This document shows, piece by piece, positions 33,474-41,943 of a DNA stretch of 42,939 bases (position 1 is the first letter of the stretch; each line of letters starts with the position of its first letter). Source of the DNA: Clostridia bacterium (GTDB lineage Bacteria; Bacillota; Clostridia; UMGS1810); the NCBI GenBank assembly GCA_017397885.1, contig JAFQHQ010000185.1:1-42939 (forward strand), in the 5' to 3' direction. The notes beneath the pieces were generated by a model. That model was not told where the DNA came from and made no database searches. It worked only from the letters and a program-made list of their open reading frames with translations. The position numbers were made by a program, and so were the translations under genes.

Positions 33474-35618
33474 ATGGAAATAAAACTGGCTAAAACCGCA
33501 GGGTTTTGCTTTGGGGTTAACCGTGCAGTCAGCACGCTTGAAAAAGAATCCGAAAACAAATCCATTTCAACTCTCGGGCCAATCATTCACAACGATATTG
33601 TTGTTGGTGATTTGAAAAAAAGGGGAGTCGGTGTCATAGATGACATATCGGCTCTGCCAAAAGGCAACGCACTTGCAATCCGTGCTCACGGTGTTGGCAA
33701 ACAAACAATGGATCTTGTTGAAAAGTCGGGTATAGAGTGTATTGATCTTACTTGTCCCTATGTCAAAAAAATTCATAACATTGTATACAAGCACAGTAAT
33801 GAAGGATATAAAATAGTAATTGTGGGCAACAAAAATCACCCCGAGGTTATGGGAATTAACGGTTGGTGTGAAAATAATGCAATAATTGCTCTTGACATAT
33901 CCGATATTAGTGGTAAAATAGAGTGTGGCGATAAAATTTGTCTGGTTTGTCAGACAACGATGGACAGAAACACTTTTGAGACAATATCGTCACACATAAA
34001 AGGTATTTGCAGTGATGCCCTTGTTTTTGATACAATATGCTCTGCGACGAATGAGCGTCAGAGTGAGGCGGCGGAAATTGCAAAAGATGTACAGCTTATG
34101 CTCGTTATCGGTGATCCGCACAGTTCAAACACCGGAAAGCTTACGGGCATATGCAAAAAGTATTGTCACAATACTTTTCAAATTGAAAATTTTGAGGATT
34201 TTCCTCAGAATATATATATACCAAAGATAATTGGTATAACGGCAGGTGCTTCCACACCGCCGGGCATAATTAAGGAGGTTATAGACAAAATGGTTGAAAA
34301 CATTAATGGAGCTGAAAGCTTCGCACAAGAATTTGAGGAGTACGAAAAATCTCTGATCACTTTAAATACAAGGGATGTAGTTAAGGGTACAGTTATGAGT
34401 GTCAGCGAGAAAGGTATCAGTGTAAACCTTGGTTACAAATCTGACGGATTTGTTCCTGCTGCTGAAGTTACCGATGATCCTTCTGCCGACATTACAAAAA
34501 TGTATTCTGAAGGCGACGAAGTGGAAGTTTTCGTTGTCAGAGTAAATGATGTTGACGGTGAAGTTACACTTTCCATGAAGAAAATCGAAATGATGAAGGG
34601 TGTAAAAGAAATCGAAGAAGCATTCGAATCAAAAGAAATTCTCACAGGTAAGGTTATTCAGGCTGTAAACGGCGGAGTTATAGTATCTGCCAAAGGTACA
34701 AGAGTGTTTGTTCCCGCATCACAGGCAAGCGACAGATTCCTTCAGAATCTCGAATCAATTGTTGGTGATGAAGTTGCATTCAGAATCATTGATATCAGAA
34801 AAATGCGTGGCAGAAACAAAGTTATCGGTTCGGTTAAGAATGTATTGCTCGAACAGAAAGCTGCTCTTGCTGAAAGCTTCTGGGCTGATATTGAAGTTGG
34901 CAAAGAATACAAAGGTATTGTTAAGTCTCTCACCAAGTTTGGTGCTTTTGCGGACATCGGTGGTGTAGACGGTCTTATTCACATTTCACAGCTTTCATGG
35001 TCCAAAATCAAACATCCTTCAGAGGTTGTAAATGTTGGCGATGAAGTTAGTGTATATGTTCTTGAATTTGACAAAGAAACCGGCAAGGTTTCTCTCGGCT
35101 TCAAGAAAGCAGAAGATAATCCTTGGGTTAAAGTTGAAAATGAACTCAAAGTTGATGATGTTATCGATGTAAAAATCGTAAGAATTGTTCCTTTTGGTGC
35201 TTTTGCTGAAATCTATCCCGGTGTTGACGGTCTTATCCACATTTCTCAGGTTGCCGACAAGAGAATCGGTAAAGTTGAAGACGAGCTCACTGTTGGTCAG
35301 CATGTTCAGGCAAAGGTTGTTGAAATCGATCTCGAAAAACAGAAGATTGGTCTCAGCATCAGAGCTCTCATTGCTCCCGCCAAGGAAGAAGCTGAAGAAG
35401 TTGCTCCCGAAGCAGTTGCTGAAGAAGTTGCTCCCGAAGCGGTTGCTGAAGAAGTTGCTCCCGAAGCAGTTGCTGAAGAAGTTGCTCCCGAAGCAGTAGC
35501 TGAAGAAGTTGCTCCCGAAACAGTTGCTGAAGAAGTTGCTCCCGAAGCGGTTGCTGAAGAAGTTGCTCCCGAAACAGTAGCTGAAGAAGTTGCAGCTCCC
35601 GAAGCATCTGAAGAATAA
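33474..35618 (+). CDS. ispH: Bifunctional HMBPP reductase IspH / ribosomal protein S1 fusion
   Basis: A 714-residue fusion known from many Clostridia. Residues 1-280 are IspH (LytB), the 4Fe-4S enzyme of the last step of the MEP isoprenoid pathway, with cluster cysteines Cys12 (AGFCFGV), Cys94 (LTCPYV) and Cys189 (TICSAT), plus H39 and the HPE motif near 122-124. Four S1 RNA-binding domains follow (about 300-369, 386-455, 474-545, 560-630). The tail is acidic and built from nine-residue EEVAPEAVA repeats. The start at 33474 lies six bases after CGGAGTGA; the in-frame GTG at 33465 is part of that Shine-Dalgarno. It is the third gene of the cmk cluster. Confidence 0.95.
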   Translation: MEIKLAKTAGFCFGVNRAVSTLEKESENKSISTLGPIIHNDIVVGDLKKRGVGVIDDISALPKGNALAIRAHGVGKQTMDLVEKSGIECIDLTCPYVKKIHNIVYKHSNEGYKIVIVGNKNHPEVMGINGWCENNAIIALDISDISGKIECGDKICLVCQTTMDRNTFETISSHIKGICSDALVFDTICSATNERQSEAAEIAKDVQLMLVIGDPHSSNTGKLTGICKKYCHNTFQIENFEDFPQNIYIPKIIGITAGASTPPGIIKEVIDKMVENINGAESFAQEFEEYEKSLITLNTRDVVKGTVMSVSEKGISVNLGYKSDGFVPAAEVTDDPSADITKMYSEGDEVEVFVVRVNDVDGEVTLSMKKIEMMKGVKEIEEAFESKEILTGKVIQAVNGGVIVSAKGTRVFVPASQASDRFLQNLESIVGDEVAFRIIDIRKMRGRNKVIGSVKNVLLEQKAALAESFWADIEVGKEYKGIVKSLTKFGAFADIGGVDGLIHISQLSWSKIKHPSEVVNVGDEVSVYVLEFDKETGKVSLGFKKAEDNPWVKVENELKVDDVIDVKIVRIVPFGAFAEIYPGVDGLIHISQVADKRIGKVEDELTVGQHVQAKVVEIDLEKQKIGLSIRALIAPAKEEAEEVAPEAVAEEVAPEAVAEEVAPEAVAEEVAPEAVAEEVAPETVAEEVAPEAVAEEVAPETVAEEVAAPEASEE
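35394..35582 (+). repeat. Seven tandem 27-bp units in the S1 tail
   Basis: Seven in-frame 27-base units, each encoding EEVAPEAVA or EEVAPETVA, run without interruption and are followed by a partial eighth. Units differ mostly at silent third positions and at an Ala/Thr position, so the array expands or contracts by whole codon blocks without breaking the frame. Confidence 0.97.
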
Positions 35619-35675
35619 TAAACATTCATTAACAACCAACACTAAAAACGGTTGTTAATCTAAATTCAATTGATA

Positions 35676-35706
35676 AGGGCTGTTGCAAATGTGCGACAGC
35701 CTTTTT
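35676..35706 (+). terminator. Terminator after the IspH-S1 gene
   Basis: A 10-bp stem (35678-35687 with 35692-35701, one T-G pair) with a 4-base loop is followed by TTTTT. A second 8-bp hairpin, TAACAACC with GGTTGTTA, lies just upstream at about 35630-35657. Confidence 0.88.
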
Positions 35707-35738
35707 CAGAATTGTTATTAAGTAAAGGTAGTGATATT

Positions 35739-36563
35739 ATGAAACTTGTGTCAAAGATAGTATTCATAATTTTAGCGTTTGCTATTCTTGTTCCCGGCAA
35801 CGTTTATGCGGAAAATATTGATTATATCGAAAGCTTTATAGACGGTGATCAGGACTACATTGTTTTCGGCACCATTATGGAAATCGATGAAGATGGCAAT
35901 GGTGTGATTCTTGTATCGGAAATTGTCGGAAATTACAATGAAGCTCCGGCAGACGCTGACGAAACAGATCGGAGCGAATTTGATGAAGAAGCTGAAAATG
36001 AGGCTGACACATCAGGAGTTCTCGAACATGGAAGCGAAATTCCCGTGGTCAATTTTACTTCGTATCTTTATTATGATTCGGATCGGTGTTCTCCCAGAGT
36101 TGGCAACAATGTTTTGTTGTCGCTTAAATTCGGCGGAAATGTATATATGATTGAAAACGGTGCGTTCTTGGTTACAGATGCGGACTACGATTCTTTTATG
36201 ATTAAAGCCCCCGACAATATTTCGGCAGAAGGTATGGCTGAAATAACCGCCATATATAACTATGTAAAATCCAACGGTAGAAACAGTGACCTTTCAATAA
36301 GAGACGGCAACGTATATACTCATGAAGCCGGTGCGGAAAAAGAACTTGATGTTCCGATGGGTATTGAGTTTACCAATCAAAGCGGAGAAACTGTGGGTTC
36401 ATCTGTGCCGATACAAGATGGCGCAGAGAAAAAGACGAAACAGTTCAGGCTTCCGGGTGAAAAATGGATGCACGCACTTGTAATTATGGTTGTAGGTGCA
36501 GTTTTAGGTATTGTAATAACAAAGGCATTTATAAAGATTGAAAAGAAGGTTGATAAACAATGA
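35739..36563 (+). CDS. Exported acidic protein with C-terminal membrane anchor, unknown function
   Basis: A 274-residue protein of no family I recognise. It has a signal peptide (1-24, ending NVYA), an extracellular acidic domain with an Asp/Glu-rich insertion (about 75-105), a beta-rich part with FTSYLYYDSDRCSPRVGNNVLLSLKF, and a C-terminal membrane helix (about 243-262) followed by a lysine-rich tail. This topology puts the domain outside and the tail inside. The ATG at 35739 follows AAAGGTAGTGA; the in-frame upstream start at 35670 would run through the terminator hairpin. Its stop overlaps the Nudix start (ATGA), so the two are coupled, but a functional link is not evident. Confidence 0.8.
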   Translation: MKLVSKIVFIILAFAILVPGNVYAENIDYIESFIDGDQDYIVFGTIMEIDEDGNGVILVSEIVGNYNEAPADADETDRSEFDEEAENEADTSGVLEHGSEIPVVNFTSYLYYDSDRCSPRVGNNVLLSLKFGGNVYMIENGAFLVTDADYDSFMIKAPDNISAEGMAEITAIYNYVKSNGRNSDLSIRDGNVYTHEAGAEKELDVPMGIEFTNQSGETVGSSVPIQDGAEKKTKQFRLPGEKWMHALVIMVVGAVLGIVITKAFIKIEKKVDKQ

Positions 36564-37099
36564 TTATAAAAGAGAATACCACAAAAAGAAACACAATTTA
36601 TAAGGGCAGAGTTCTGGAATATGTTGTAGATACGGTTGAACTTGAAAACGGACTCGAAGCTGAGCGTGAAATGGTGTTTCATCCCGGCGGAGTTGGTGTT
36701 ATAGCCATAGATTCTGAAGGATATGTATATTTGGTCAGACAGTTCAGAAAGCCCTATGATACAGATATTCTTGAAATTCCTGCCGGAAAACTCGACAAAA
36801 ACGAAACTCCCGAGGCATGCGGAAGGCGTGAACTTGAAGAGGAAACGGGTCTTTTGGCAAAAAAATTGATTTCACTTGGTGAGATTTATCCGTCGGTTGG
36901 TTATACAAACGAAATCATCAGGATTTTTCTTGCAACAGAATTTGAATGCGGGAAGTCAAGTCCTGATGAAGATGAGTTTGTTGACGTTGTTAAAATTCCG
37001 TTTGCCGAGCTTGTGAAAATGGTTATGAACGGTGAAATTAAGGATGCTAAAACTGTTGTTGCGGCATTGAAAGCCAAGGCTTTGATATCAAACAATTAA
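36560..37099 (+). CDS. Nudix hydrolase, ADP-ribose pyrophosphatase-like
   Basis: A 179-residue Nudix protein of the NudF/ADP-ribose pyrophosphatase type. The Nudix box runs from GKLDKNETPEACGRRE to LEEETGL and fits G-x5-E-x7-R-E-x2-E-E-x-G. The preceding VYLVRQFRKPYDTDILEIPAG is characteristic of ADP-ribose hydrolases, and YPSVGYTNEIIRIFLA follows. The likely reaction is ADP-ribose to AMP and ribose 5-phosphate. It overlaps the upstream gene by four bases and is followed by a strong terminator. Confidence 0.94.
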   Translation: MIIKENTTKRNTIYKGRVLEYVVDTVELENGLEAEREMVFHPGGVGVIAIDSEGYVYLVRQFRKPYDTDILEIPAGKLDKNETPEACGRRELEEETGLLAKKLISLGEIYPSVGYTNEIIRIFLATEFECGKSSPDEDEFVDVVKIPFAELVKMVMNGEIKDAKTVVAALKAKALISNN

Positions 37100-37140
37100 T
37101 GCGTTTCCAAAATGTTGAAATAAAATAATATTCAAAACAC

Positions 37141-37186
37141 AAAAAACCCCTGTATCTGATTCTTCTATCTGACACAGGGGTTTTTT
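37141..37186. terminator. Bidirectional terminator between convergent genes
   Basis: CCCCTGT (37147-37153) pairs with ACAGGGG (37174-37180), flanked by six A on the left and six T on the right, so it can end transcription of the Nudix gene and of the opposing lipoprotein gene. Confidence 0.92.
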
Positions 37187-37192
37187 GGTCTT

Positions 37193-37274
37193 AGCCTAAC
37201 AGGAGCTATCCGAACCTGATTTTAAACGGAAGAATTCCGCTTGAACTACGTTAAAATGCTCGCAAATCCGGCTA
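37193..37274. repeat. Palindromic repeat related to the 9315-9591 element
   Basis: Read on the minus strand it runs from TAGCC at 37274 to GGCTA and ends with GTTCGGATA-N10-GGCTA, the same length and pattern as the right end of the element at 9315-9591. The TAGCC end supplies the stop codon of the lipoprotein gene, just as the other copy starts on the GH20 stop codon. The centre contains a small CGGAAGAATTCCG hairpin. It is shorter, so probably a deleted or minimal copy. Confidence 0.5.
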
Positions 37275-38357
37275 GGGTGTATATACAAGATTTCCTTTGT
37301 TGTCATAAACCTTGTATCCGGCGTCTTTGTTAGCATCGGCAAGTGCTTTGGCACGTTCCAGTGTTATAAATGCACCTATTTGAGAATCGGCATCATCTGC
37401 CGATTTTCTTACACGGTAAAAAATTTCATCGTCTTTCTCGGTTTCTTTGGACTCTTCTTCAGATTCCGGTTCTGCAACCTCCGGTTTATCCGTTACGGTT
37501 GTTCCTTTTTCGGATTCTTCCGCGTCTTCCTCCGGATTGAGTTCTGTTTCTTTTTTGTCCTCATCCGAATCTTTATCTTCGCGATCGAGGTCCGTCTTTT
37601 CATAGTCTTTTTCGAAGCTGCCCTTCTTGTCCGGATCCAGATAATCTTTGAGTTCATCAAGTGTTTCAAATCTCATTCCCGAAATTTCGTCAAAATCCGA
37701 ATCCATCACTTTCCAACATACATCGCCATATGAATCGAGGTCTTTATATGCATAATATTGCGGCACTGCACTTCGGCTTTCAAAAAAGATTTCAAATTCC
37801 GAATAAATGTCAAGCTTTGCTTCTTTTGATGCAATGTTCTTTTTTATTGCGGTTTTTGCGTCTTCCACATTAATCAGCTTGTTGTTTTTTGTAAGTCTTT
37901 TGAGATAGAGTTCGCTTATTTCTTTGTCTTCAAAACAGTTTATTCCGTATTGTTCGACAAATTCGTAAACAATGTCAAGGTTGTTTATGTGATTCTGCTG
38001 CGAAAAATTTTCAATAAATTCTTCATAAACAATTTCAAGCGGAACATATTCACCGTAGTCAAAACGTGATACCAGCAATTTGTCATATTGTGCAACACAG
38101 ATATCGTATTTTGTCATGTTTGATGAGTCTTTATATTTTACCAGCACGAGCTTGTTGTCTCCGGCGCTGAGCCCTTTGATGTCATCTTCGAGTCTTCGTG
38201 AATATTTTAAGTCTGCCATATCTGCGTTGAGTGCTTTTTCGAAATCGGACTCATCCAGGGTTTTGATTTGATATTCCTGCTGTTTTTCCGATTTTTCACA
38301 TGCTGAAAATGCAAAAATGTTTATTATAATCAGAAAAAACAAAAACAATTTTTTCAT
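37272..38357 (-). CDS. Lipoprotein with C-terminal SPOR-like domain
   Basis: A 361-residue lipoprotein. The signal peptide has a lipobox ending FAFSAC (Cys20), so it is anchored to the outer face of the membrane. A globular part (about 25-235) is followed by a highly charged Glu/Asp/Lys linker (about 240-305). The C-terminal about 50 residues (FYRVRKSADDADSQIGAFITLERAKALAD) resemble the wall-binding SPOR-like segment often found on clostridial amidases and other wall enzymes. No catalytic motif is seen. It may act in the cell envelope near the division or sporulation septum; this is inference from the C-terminal domain only. Confidence 0.8.
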   Translation of the reverse strand: MKKLFLFFLIIINIFAFSACEKSEKQQEYQIKTLDESDFEKALNADMADLKYSRRLEDDIKGLSAGDNKLVLVKYKDSSNMTKYDICVAQYDKLLVSRFDYGEYVPLEIVYEEFIENFSQQNHINNLDIVYEFVEQYGINCFEDKEISELYLKRLTKNNKLINVEDAKTAIKKNIASKEAKLDIYSEFEIFFESRSAVPQYYAYKDLDSYGDVCWKVMDSDFDEISGMRFETLDELKDYLDPDKKGSFEKDYEKTDLDREDKDSDEDKKETELNPEEDAEESEKGTTVTDKPEVAEPESEEESKETEKDDEIFYRVRKSADDADSQIGAFITLERAKALADANKDAGYKVYDNKGNLVYTP

Positions 38358-38403
38358 TTTACTGCCCCTTTCGTCACTTTATACAGCCACGGCTGTTAGT
38401 ATA

Positions 38404-38432
38404 ATTATACATTTCATGAGAAAAATTGTCAA
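38404..38432 (-). promoter_or_regulatory. Consensus sigma-A promoter for the lipoprotein gene
   Basis: On the minus strand TTGACA (38432-38427) and TATAAT (38409-38404) match consensus exactly with a 17-base spacer. A small ACAGCC/GGCTGT hairpin lies in the leader before the AAAGGGG ribosome site. Confidence 0.88.
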
Positions 38433-38610
38433 TTCATGTAATGTATTTGTCAATATAATTTAATGATAAAAATATTACTTTGTTCTAAATTGCCCCTTAT
38501 TTCCCGAATTAATGTGACCTGTAAAATCTCTTTGTTTGGAAAATAATGCTGCATTTGACGCTTGTTTGTCGCAAACAAACAAAACCCGACTTCCCGATAT
38601 CTACAAAATT

Positions 38611-38641
38611 TTTACACGGATATATATATAATAAATATAAT
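38611..38641 (+). promoter_or_regulatory. Possible spoIIE promoter
   Basis: TTTACA (38611-38616) and TATAAT (38636-38641) are 19 bases apart. Spo0A-activated sigma-A promoters such as Bacillus spoIIE also have overlong spacers, and an operator-like palindrome lies 32 bases upstream, but the very AT-rich setting allows other readings. Confidence 0.45.
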
Positions 38642-38671
38642 ACTTTCTTTATAAATATCGGGAGGCACAAT

Positions 38672-41038
38672 ATGGAAAAAGGTAAAAAGGAACAACCGGC
38701 TCTGGTCATATCGAAAACCCTTGGGCGTGGATATGAAAAATTGTTATTCAAGCTCACTGCATCCGAAACGTTGAAAACAATTTTGTGTTTTGTGTTTCAG
38801 TTTTCAAAAATATTTTCAAATTTTTCCCCCTTCGGAACGGCTTTCTATTCGGCTGTGTTTCGCAGTGACAGATGGGTAGCAAATTTTATCGGTTCACTTT
38901 TGGGTATGATACTTTCTCACAAGGAGGCATTTTGGACATACGGCGTAACTTTGCTTGCACAGACTGCTGTATTTGCAATGTTTGACAAATGGCTCGAAAC
39001 AGGTTTGAAAAGAGCTTTGGTATCGGCTATGCTGTTTTTTGGGTTTGGTTTTCTCAGACTTGTGGGATTTGGTTACATAGCCTATGATGTTATGGCTCTT
39101 ATTCTCGAATCGATATTGGTGGTCATGTCGGCGTTGGTGTTTTCGTCGGCAGTGACCATGATGGGAACAATAAAACGGCGAAGGCTTATATCCGAATCGG
39201 AAGTGCTGAGCTTTTATACAACTGTGGCAGTTTTTATTTTGTGTTTTCAAAATCAGGCAATAGAGAACGGACATCACTATTCATCGGTTATTTCAATTTT
39301 GCTGATTATGATTTTTTGTCTTACGTCAGAGAAGAATTCGTCACTTCCGCTTGCAATTTTGCTGGGCACGGTAAATGCTCTCGGTCACGGTAGCGGTTAT
39401 GCCATAATGGGCACTTATCCCCTTGGTGCACTCATTGCATCGGTTCTCAAAAAATACGGAAAAAGCGGGGTGGTTTTGGGATTTGTAATTGCAAACAGTG
39501 CATCTTCGCTTCTTCTTGCCGAAAGCAACGAAATTGTTATCGGCATATACGATTGCTTTGTTGCGTCGGTTATATTTGCAATAATCCCCAAAAAATTTAT
39601 GGCTCCGGTTCGCAAACTCAATTTAGAAAATTCACCCACGTCACCTTGTGACGTTTCGCCGGGTTTGTCATTCACGGAAACTTCGGGATTTGAACGTATT
39701 TCCGAGTCTGTGAAGGAGCTTTCGGAAATTTACAGATCTGACTTTGGTGAAAGAAAAATCAGTCCGGCATACATTGCCATGATGACAAATGAAATTAAAA
39801 AAAGAGTGTGCACCGGCTGTGACGAAAAAGAAAAATGTTTTGATCAGAGCGGCGGAATTGCAACAAAGACGGTTGAAGCTATGCTCAAACTTCCCTTGGG
39901 CGCCTCTCACTTAAACGGACAGACACTTCCTAAAAATTTTAAAAATGTATGTCACAGATGCGATAGCTTTGCTCAGGCGTGCAACCATTTTACTGACATA
40001 ATTAAAACAGAAAGCAAGTGGCTTACAAAAACAGTTGAAACACGTAAACTTGTGTCGGAGCAGCTTGGGGGAATAGCAGAAATAATACAAAAAGAGTGTT
40101 TAAACATAAAACACTCTCGTGACAGACAATTGGAACACAAACTGCATACCGAGCTTGATAAAATCGAAATTAATGCAATTGATATACGTGTGCAAAAAAA
40201 TGCAGATATGCTCTATGATATTGACATAACCGTTCCGGGAGCTGAGGTTTCAAAGCAGCTTCGCTCTGTTGTTGCAGACTGCATAGAAAAAACAGTTCAT
40301 ATGAAGGTGAGCTTTTCGGGTATAAGACGAAGAGGTGGAGATGTTATATTTATGTTCTCGCCCAAAATTTCCTACAGTGCATCTTTTGGCTATGCAACCA
40401 AAGCAAAAAACGGAGAAAAGGTGTGCGGTGACAGTTTTAATGTTGTCTATACCGACAAAAATAAAATGGTTATGGTGCTTTCCGACGGCATGGGAAGCGG
40501 AGCGGCTGCAAACGGTGAAAGCAAGATGACCGTCAGCCTTCTCGAAAAATTTCTTCTGGCAGGATTCGACTGCGACACCTCGGTGAGACTGATAAATTCG
40601 AGCTTACTCATGCAGGGCGGAAGGGAGAGCTTTGCGACTATGGATATTTGCAACATAAACCTTACGGCGGCAAGTATTGAGTTTACAAAGTTTGGCGCAT
40701 CTGATGCTTACATAAAATCGGACGGAAACATCACAAGGGTAAAGGGATGTGCTCTCCCCGTAGGCATACTTCGTGAAACCAAAGGTCAAAAACACATGCT
40801 TTCTCTGGAGGGGGACACAATTGTTATTCTTATGTCCGACGGTGTGGCGGACATTTCCCTCAGAGAATCGGTGAGTGATGATTGGATAGGAAATCTGCTT
40901 ACACAACTGAAAAGCAACAATCCGCAAATTATAGCCGGGAAACTTCTGGAAAAAGCAACACAGCTTCAAAAGGGAAAAGTGAGTGATGATATGACTGTGC
41001 TTGTGGCATGCATTACAAAAGAAAAAAATAAAGTCTGA
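38672..41038 (+). CDS. spoIIE: Stage II sporulation protein E (SpoIIE), PP2C-type phosphatase
   Basis: A 788-residue protein that in studied spore formers dephosphorylates SpoIIAA to activate sigma F in the forespore and assists polar septation. The N-terminal third (about 35-325) is a multi-pass membrane domain. The middle carries the family's cysteine clusters (VCTGCDEKEKC and CHRCDSFAQAC). The C-terminal PP2C phosphatase (about 580-785) has the metal-binding aspartates in VLSDGMGSG (about 604) and MSDGVADIS (about 723). The start at 38672 has GGGAGG 6-11 bases upstream; a longer in-frame reading from 38546 would run through the promoter region. Its presence shows the organism descends from, and probably still is, an endospore former. 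Confidence 0.96.
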   Translation: MEKGKKEQPALVISKTLGRGYEKLLFKLTASETLKTILCFVFQFSKIFSNFSPFGTAFYSAVFRSDRWVANFIGSLLGMILSHKEAFWTYGVTLLAQTAVFAMFDKWLETGLKRALVSAMLFFGFGFLRLVGFGYIAYDVMALILESILVVMSALVFSSAVTMMGTIKRRRLISESEVLSFYTTVAVFILCFQNQAIENGHHYSSVISILLIMIFCLTSEKNSSLPLAILLGTVNALGHGSGYAIMGTYPLGALIASVLKKYGKSGVVLGFVIANSASSLLLAESNEIVIGIYDCFVASVIFAIIPKKFMAPVRKLNLENSPTSPCDVSPGLSFTETSGFERISESVKELSEIYRSDFGERKISPAYIAMMTNEIKKRVCTGCDEKEKCFDQSGGIATKTVEAMLKLPLGASHLNGQTLPKNFKNVCHRCDSFAQACNHFTDIIKTESKWLTKTVETRKLVSEQLGGIAEIIQKECLNIKHSRDRQLEHKLHTELDKIEINAIDIRVQKNADMLYDIDITVPGAEVSKQLRSVVADCIEKTVHMKVSFSGIRRRGGDVIFMFSPKISYSASFGYATKAKNGEKVCGDSFNVVYTDKNKMVMVLSDGMGSGAAANGESKMTVSLLEKFLLAGFDCDTSVRLINSSLLMQGGRESFATMDICNINLTAASIEFTKFGASDAYIKSDGNITRVKGCALPVGILRETKGQKHMLSLEGDTIVILMSDGVADISLRESVSDDWIGNLLTQLKSNNPQIIAGKLLEKATQLQKGKVSDDMTVLVACITKEKNKV

Positions 41039-41052
41039 CTGCATATTTATAT

Positions 41053-41080
41053 TTGATTAAATTTGTTTTTCGGGTATAAT
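41053..41080 (+). promoter_or_regulatory. Promoter for the small membrane protein gene
   Basis: TTGATT (41053-41058) and TATAAT (41075-41080) have a 16-base spacer. Confidence 0.65.
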
Positions 41081-41169
41081 ATGCAATTTTTGGAAGTATA
41101 ATACAAACATCAGCGAAACACAAACCGTGTCAAAATTCGAGACAATATACTGACAAAAGGAGCTTAGCC

Positions 41170-41403
41170 ATGCCTGAAAAAAAGTTTGGAATGATTAATA
41201 TTTTGAAAGGTGTATTCAAAATAAAAAAGCCTGTTTGCGAAGATATTGTGCATCAGGCAGATCGTATTATTGCAGATTATGTTGCGCAAAAAAGAGGAGA
41301 AATTCTTTCGAAATACAAAAACAAAAAACATTGGTTAAGAAATTTGTTTTTGGTACTTGGGTTTTTTCTCGGTTTGTTTTTTATTTATATATTAGTGAAA
41401 TAA
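41170..41403 (+). CDS. Small membrane protein of unknown function
   Basis: A 77-residue protein that I do not recognise. It has a polar N-terminal part with a helical segment (CEDIVHQADRIIADYVAQKRGEIL), then a basic stretch (KYKNKKHWLR) and one membrane helix at the C-terminus (about 58-75, LFLVLGFFLGLFFIYILV), so it is probably tail-anchored with the N-terminus inside. Its own promoter and an AAAGGAG ribosome site support it as real. It lies between spoIIE and the pnp remnant; no functional link is evident. Confidence 0.7.
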   Translation: MPEKKFGMINILKGVFKIKKPVCEDIVHQADRIIADYVAQKRGEILSKYKNKKHWLRNLFLVLGFFLGLFFIYILVK

Positions 41404-41542
41404 ATCGGAGTTTATCGTTCCTGCATGAAGATGCCTTGATATTAATGTGATTTTTTGTTATTAATATGCAGTGTATGTTTGTTTACTTATTCTTGTTAAT
41501 TTTAATATAAGATTGAGTAAAATTGCTTGTGATGTCCCTTAA

Positions 41543-41839
41543 ACGGCAATTCAGAAAATTATCGCAGATACAGGTGCTAAAATCGATATCGAAGACGATG
41601 GTAGTGTATTCATTCTTACTACCGATCAGGAAGCAGGAGACAGAGCTCTTGCTGCAATCGAAGGTCTTGTTCACATCTCCAAGTTTGAAACCCGCAGAGT
41701 TGCCAAGGTTGAAGATGTTGTTTCCGAAGGTGACGAAATCAAAGTTAAGCTTATGGAAATTGACCGTCAGGGCAAATTCAATCTTTACGGAAAAGATGCT
41801 CTCAGTGAAGAAGCAGCTTCCGAAGAAAATGCTCAGTAA
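41543..41839 (+). pseudogene. Decayed 3' remnant of polynucleotide phosphorylase (pnp)
   Basis: This 98-codon open stretch has no start codon or ribosome site and is preceded by an in-frame TAA. It encodes the end of the PNPase KH domain ([20 protein letters not shown], then [15 protein letters not shown]) joined directly to the second half of the S1 domain ([21 protein letters not shown] through [16 protein letters not shown]) and an acidic tail. About 35-40 residues that normally lie between these parts are missing, in frame. The two RNase PH domains are absent. The original terminator seems to be kept at 41847. It is probably a truncated duplicate, with a full pnp elsewhere in the genome (inference). 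Confidence 0.85.
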
Positions 41840-41846
41840 TAAATAT

Positions 41847-41892
41847 AAAGACTGCGTAAATGGTGTATTGCCATGTATGCAGTCTTTTTTTG
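41847..41892 (+). terminator. Terminator after the pnp remnant
   Basis: AAAGACTGC (41847-41855) pairs with GCAGTCTTT (41879-41887), with an inner ATGG/CCAT stem, followed by a T-run. Confidence 0.88.
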
Positions 41893-41943
41893 ATGTTTTC
41901 AATTATGAAGTACGTATTATAGGCAGAGTTAGCTCAAAAATCA

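Larger units (their letters stand above)
38358..38671. promoter_or_regulatory. Divergent region between the lipoprotein gene and spoIIE
   Basis: These 314 AT-rich bases hold no gene. They contain the minus-strand promoter at 38404-38432, a perfect inverted repeat TTGTTTG-TCG-CAAACAA at 38562-38578 and a possible spoIIE promoter downstream of it. The palindrome contains TGTCGCAA, close to the Spo0A box TGTCGAA, but it does not match it exactly. Confidence 0.55.

Noticed and set aside
35019-35642. Long open frames opposite the IspH-S1 tail
   Set aside because: They exist because the 27-bp repeat has no stops in several frames; their products are low-complexity and the plus-strand frame is a clear gene.
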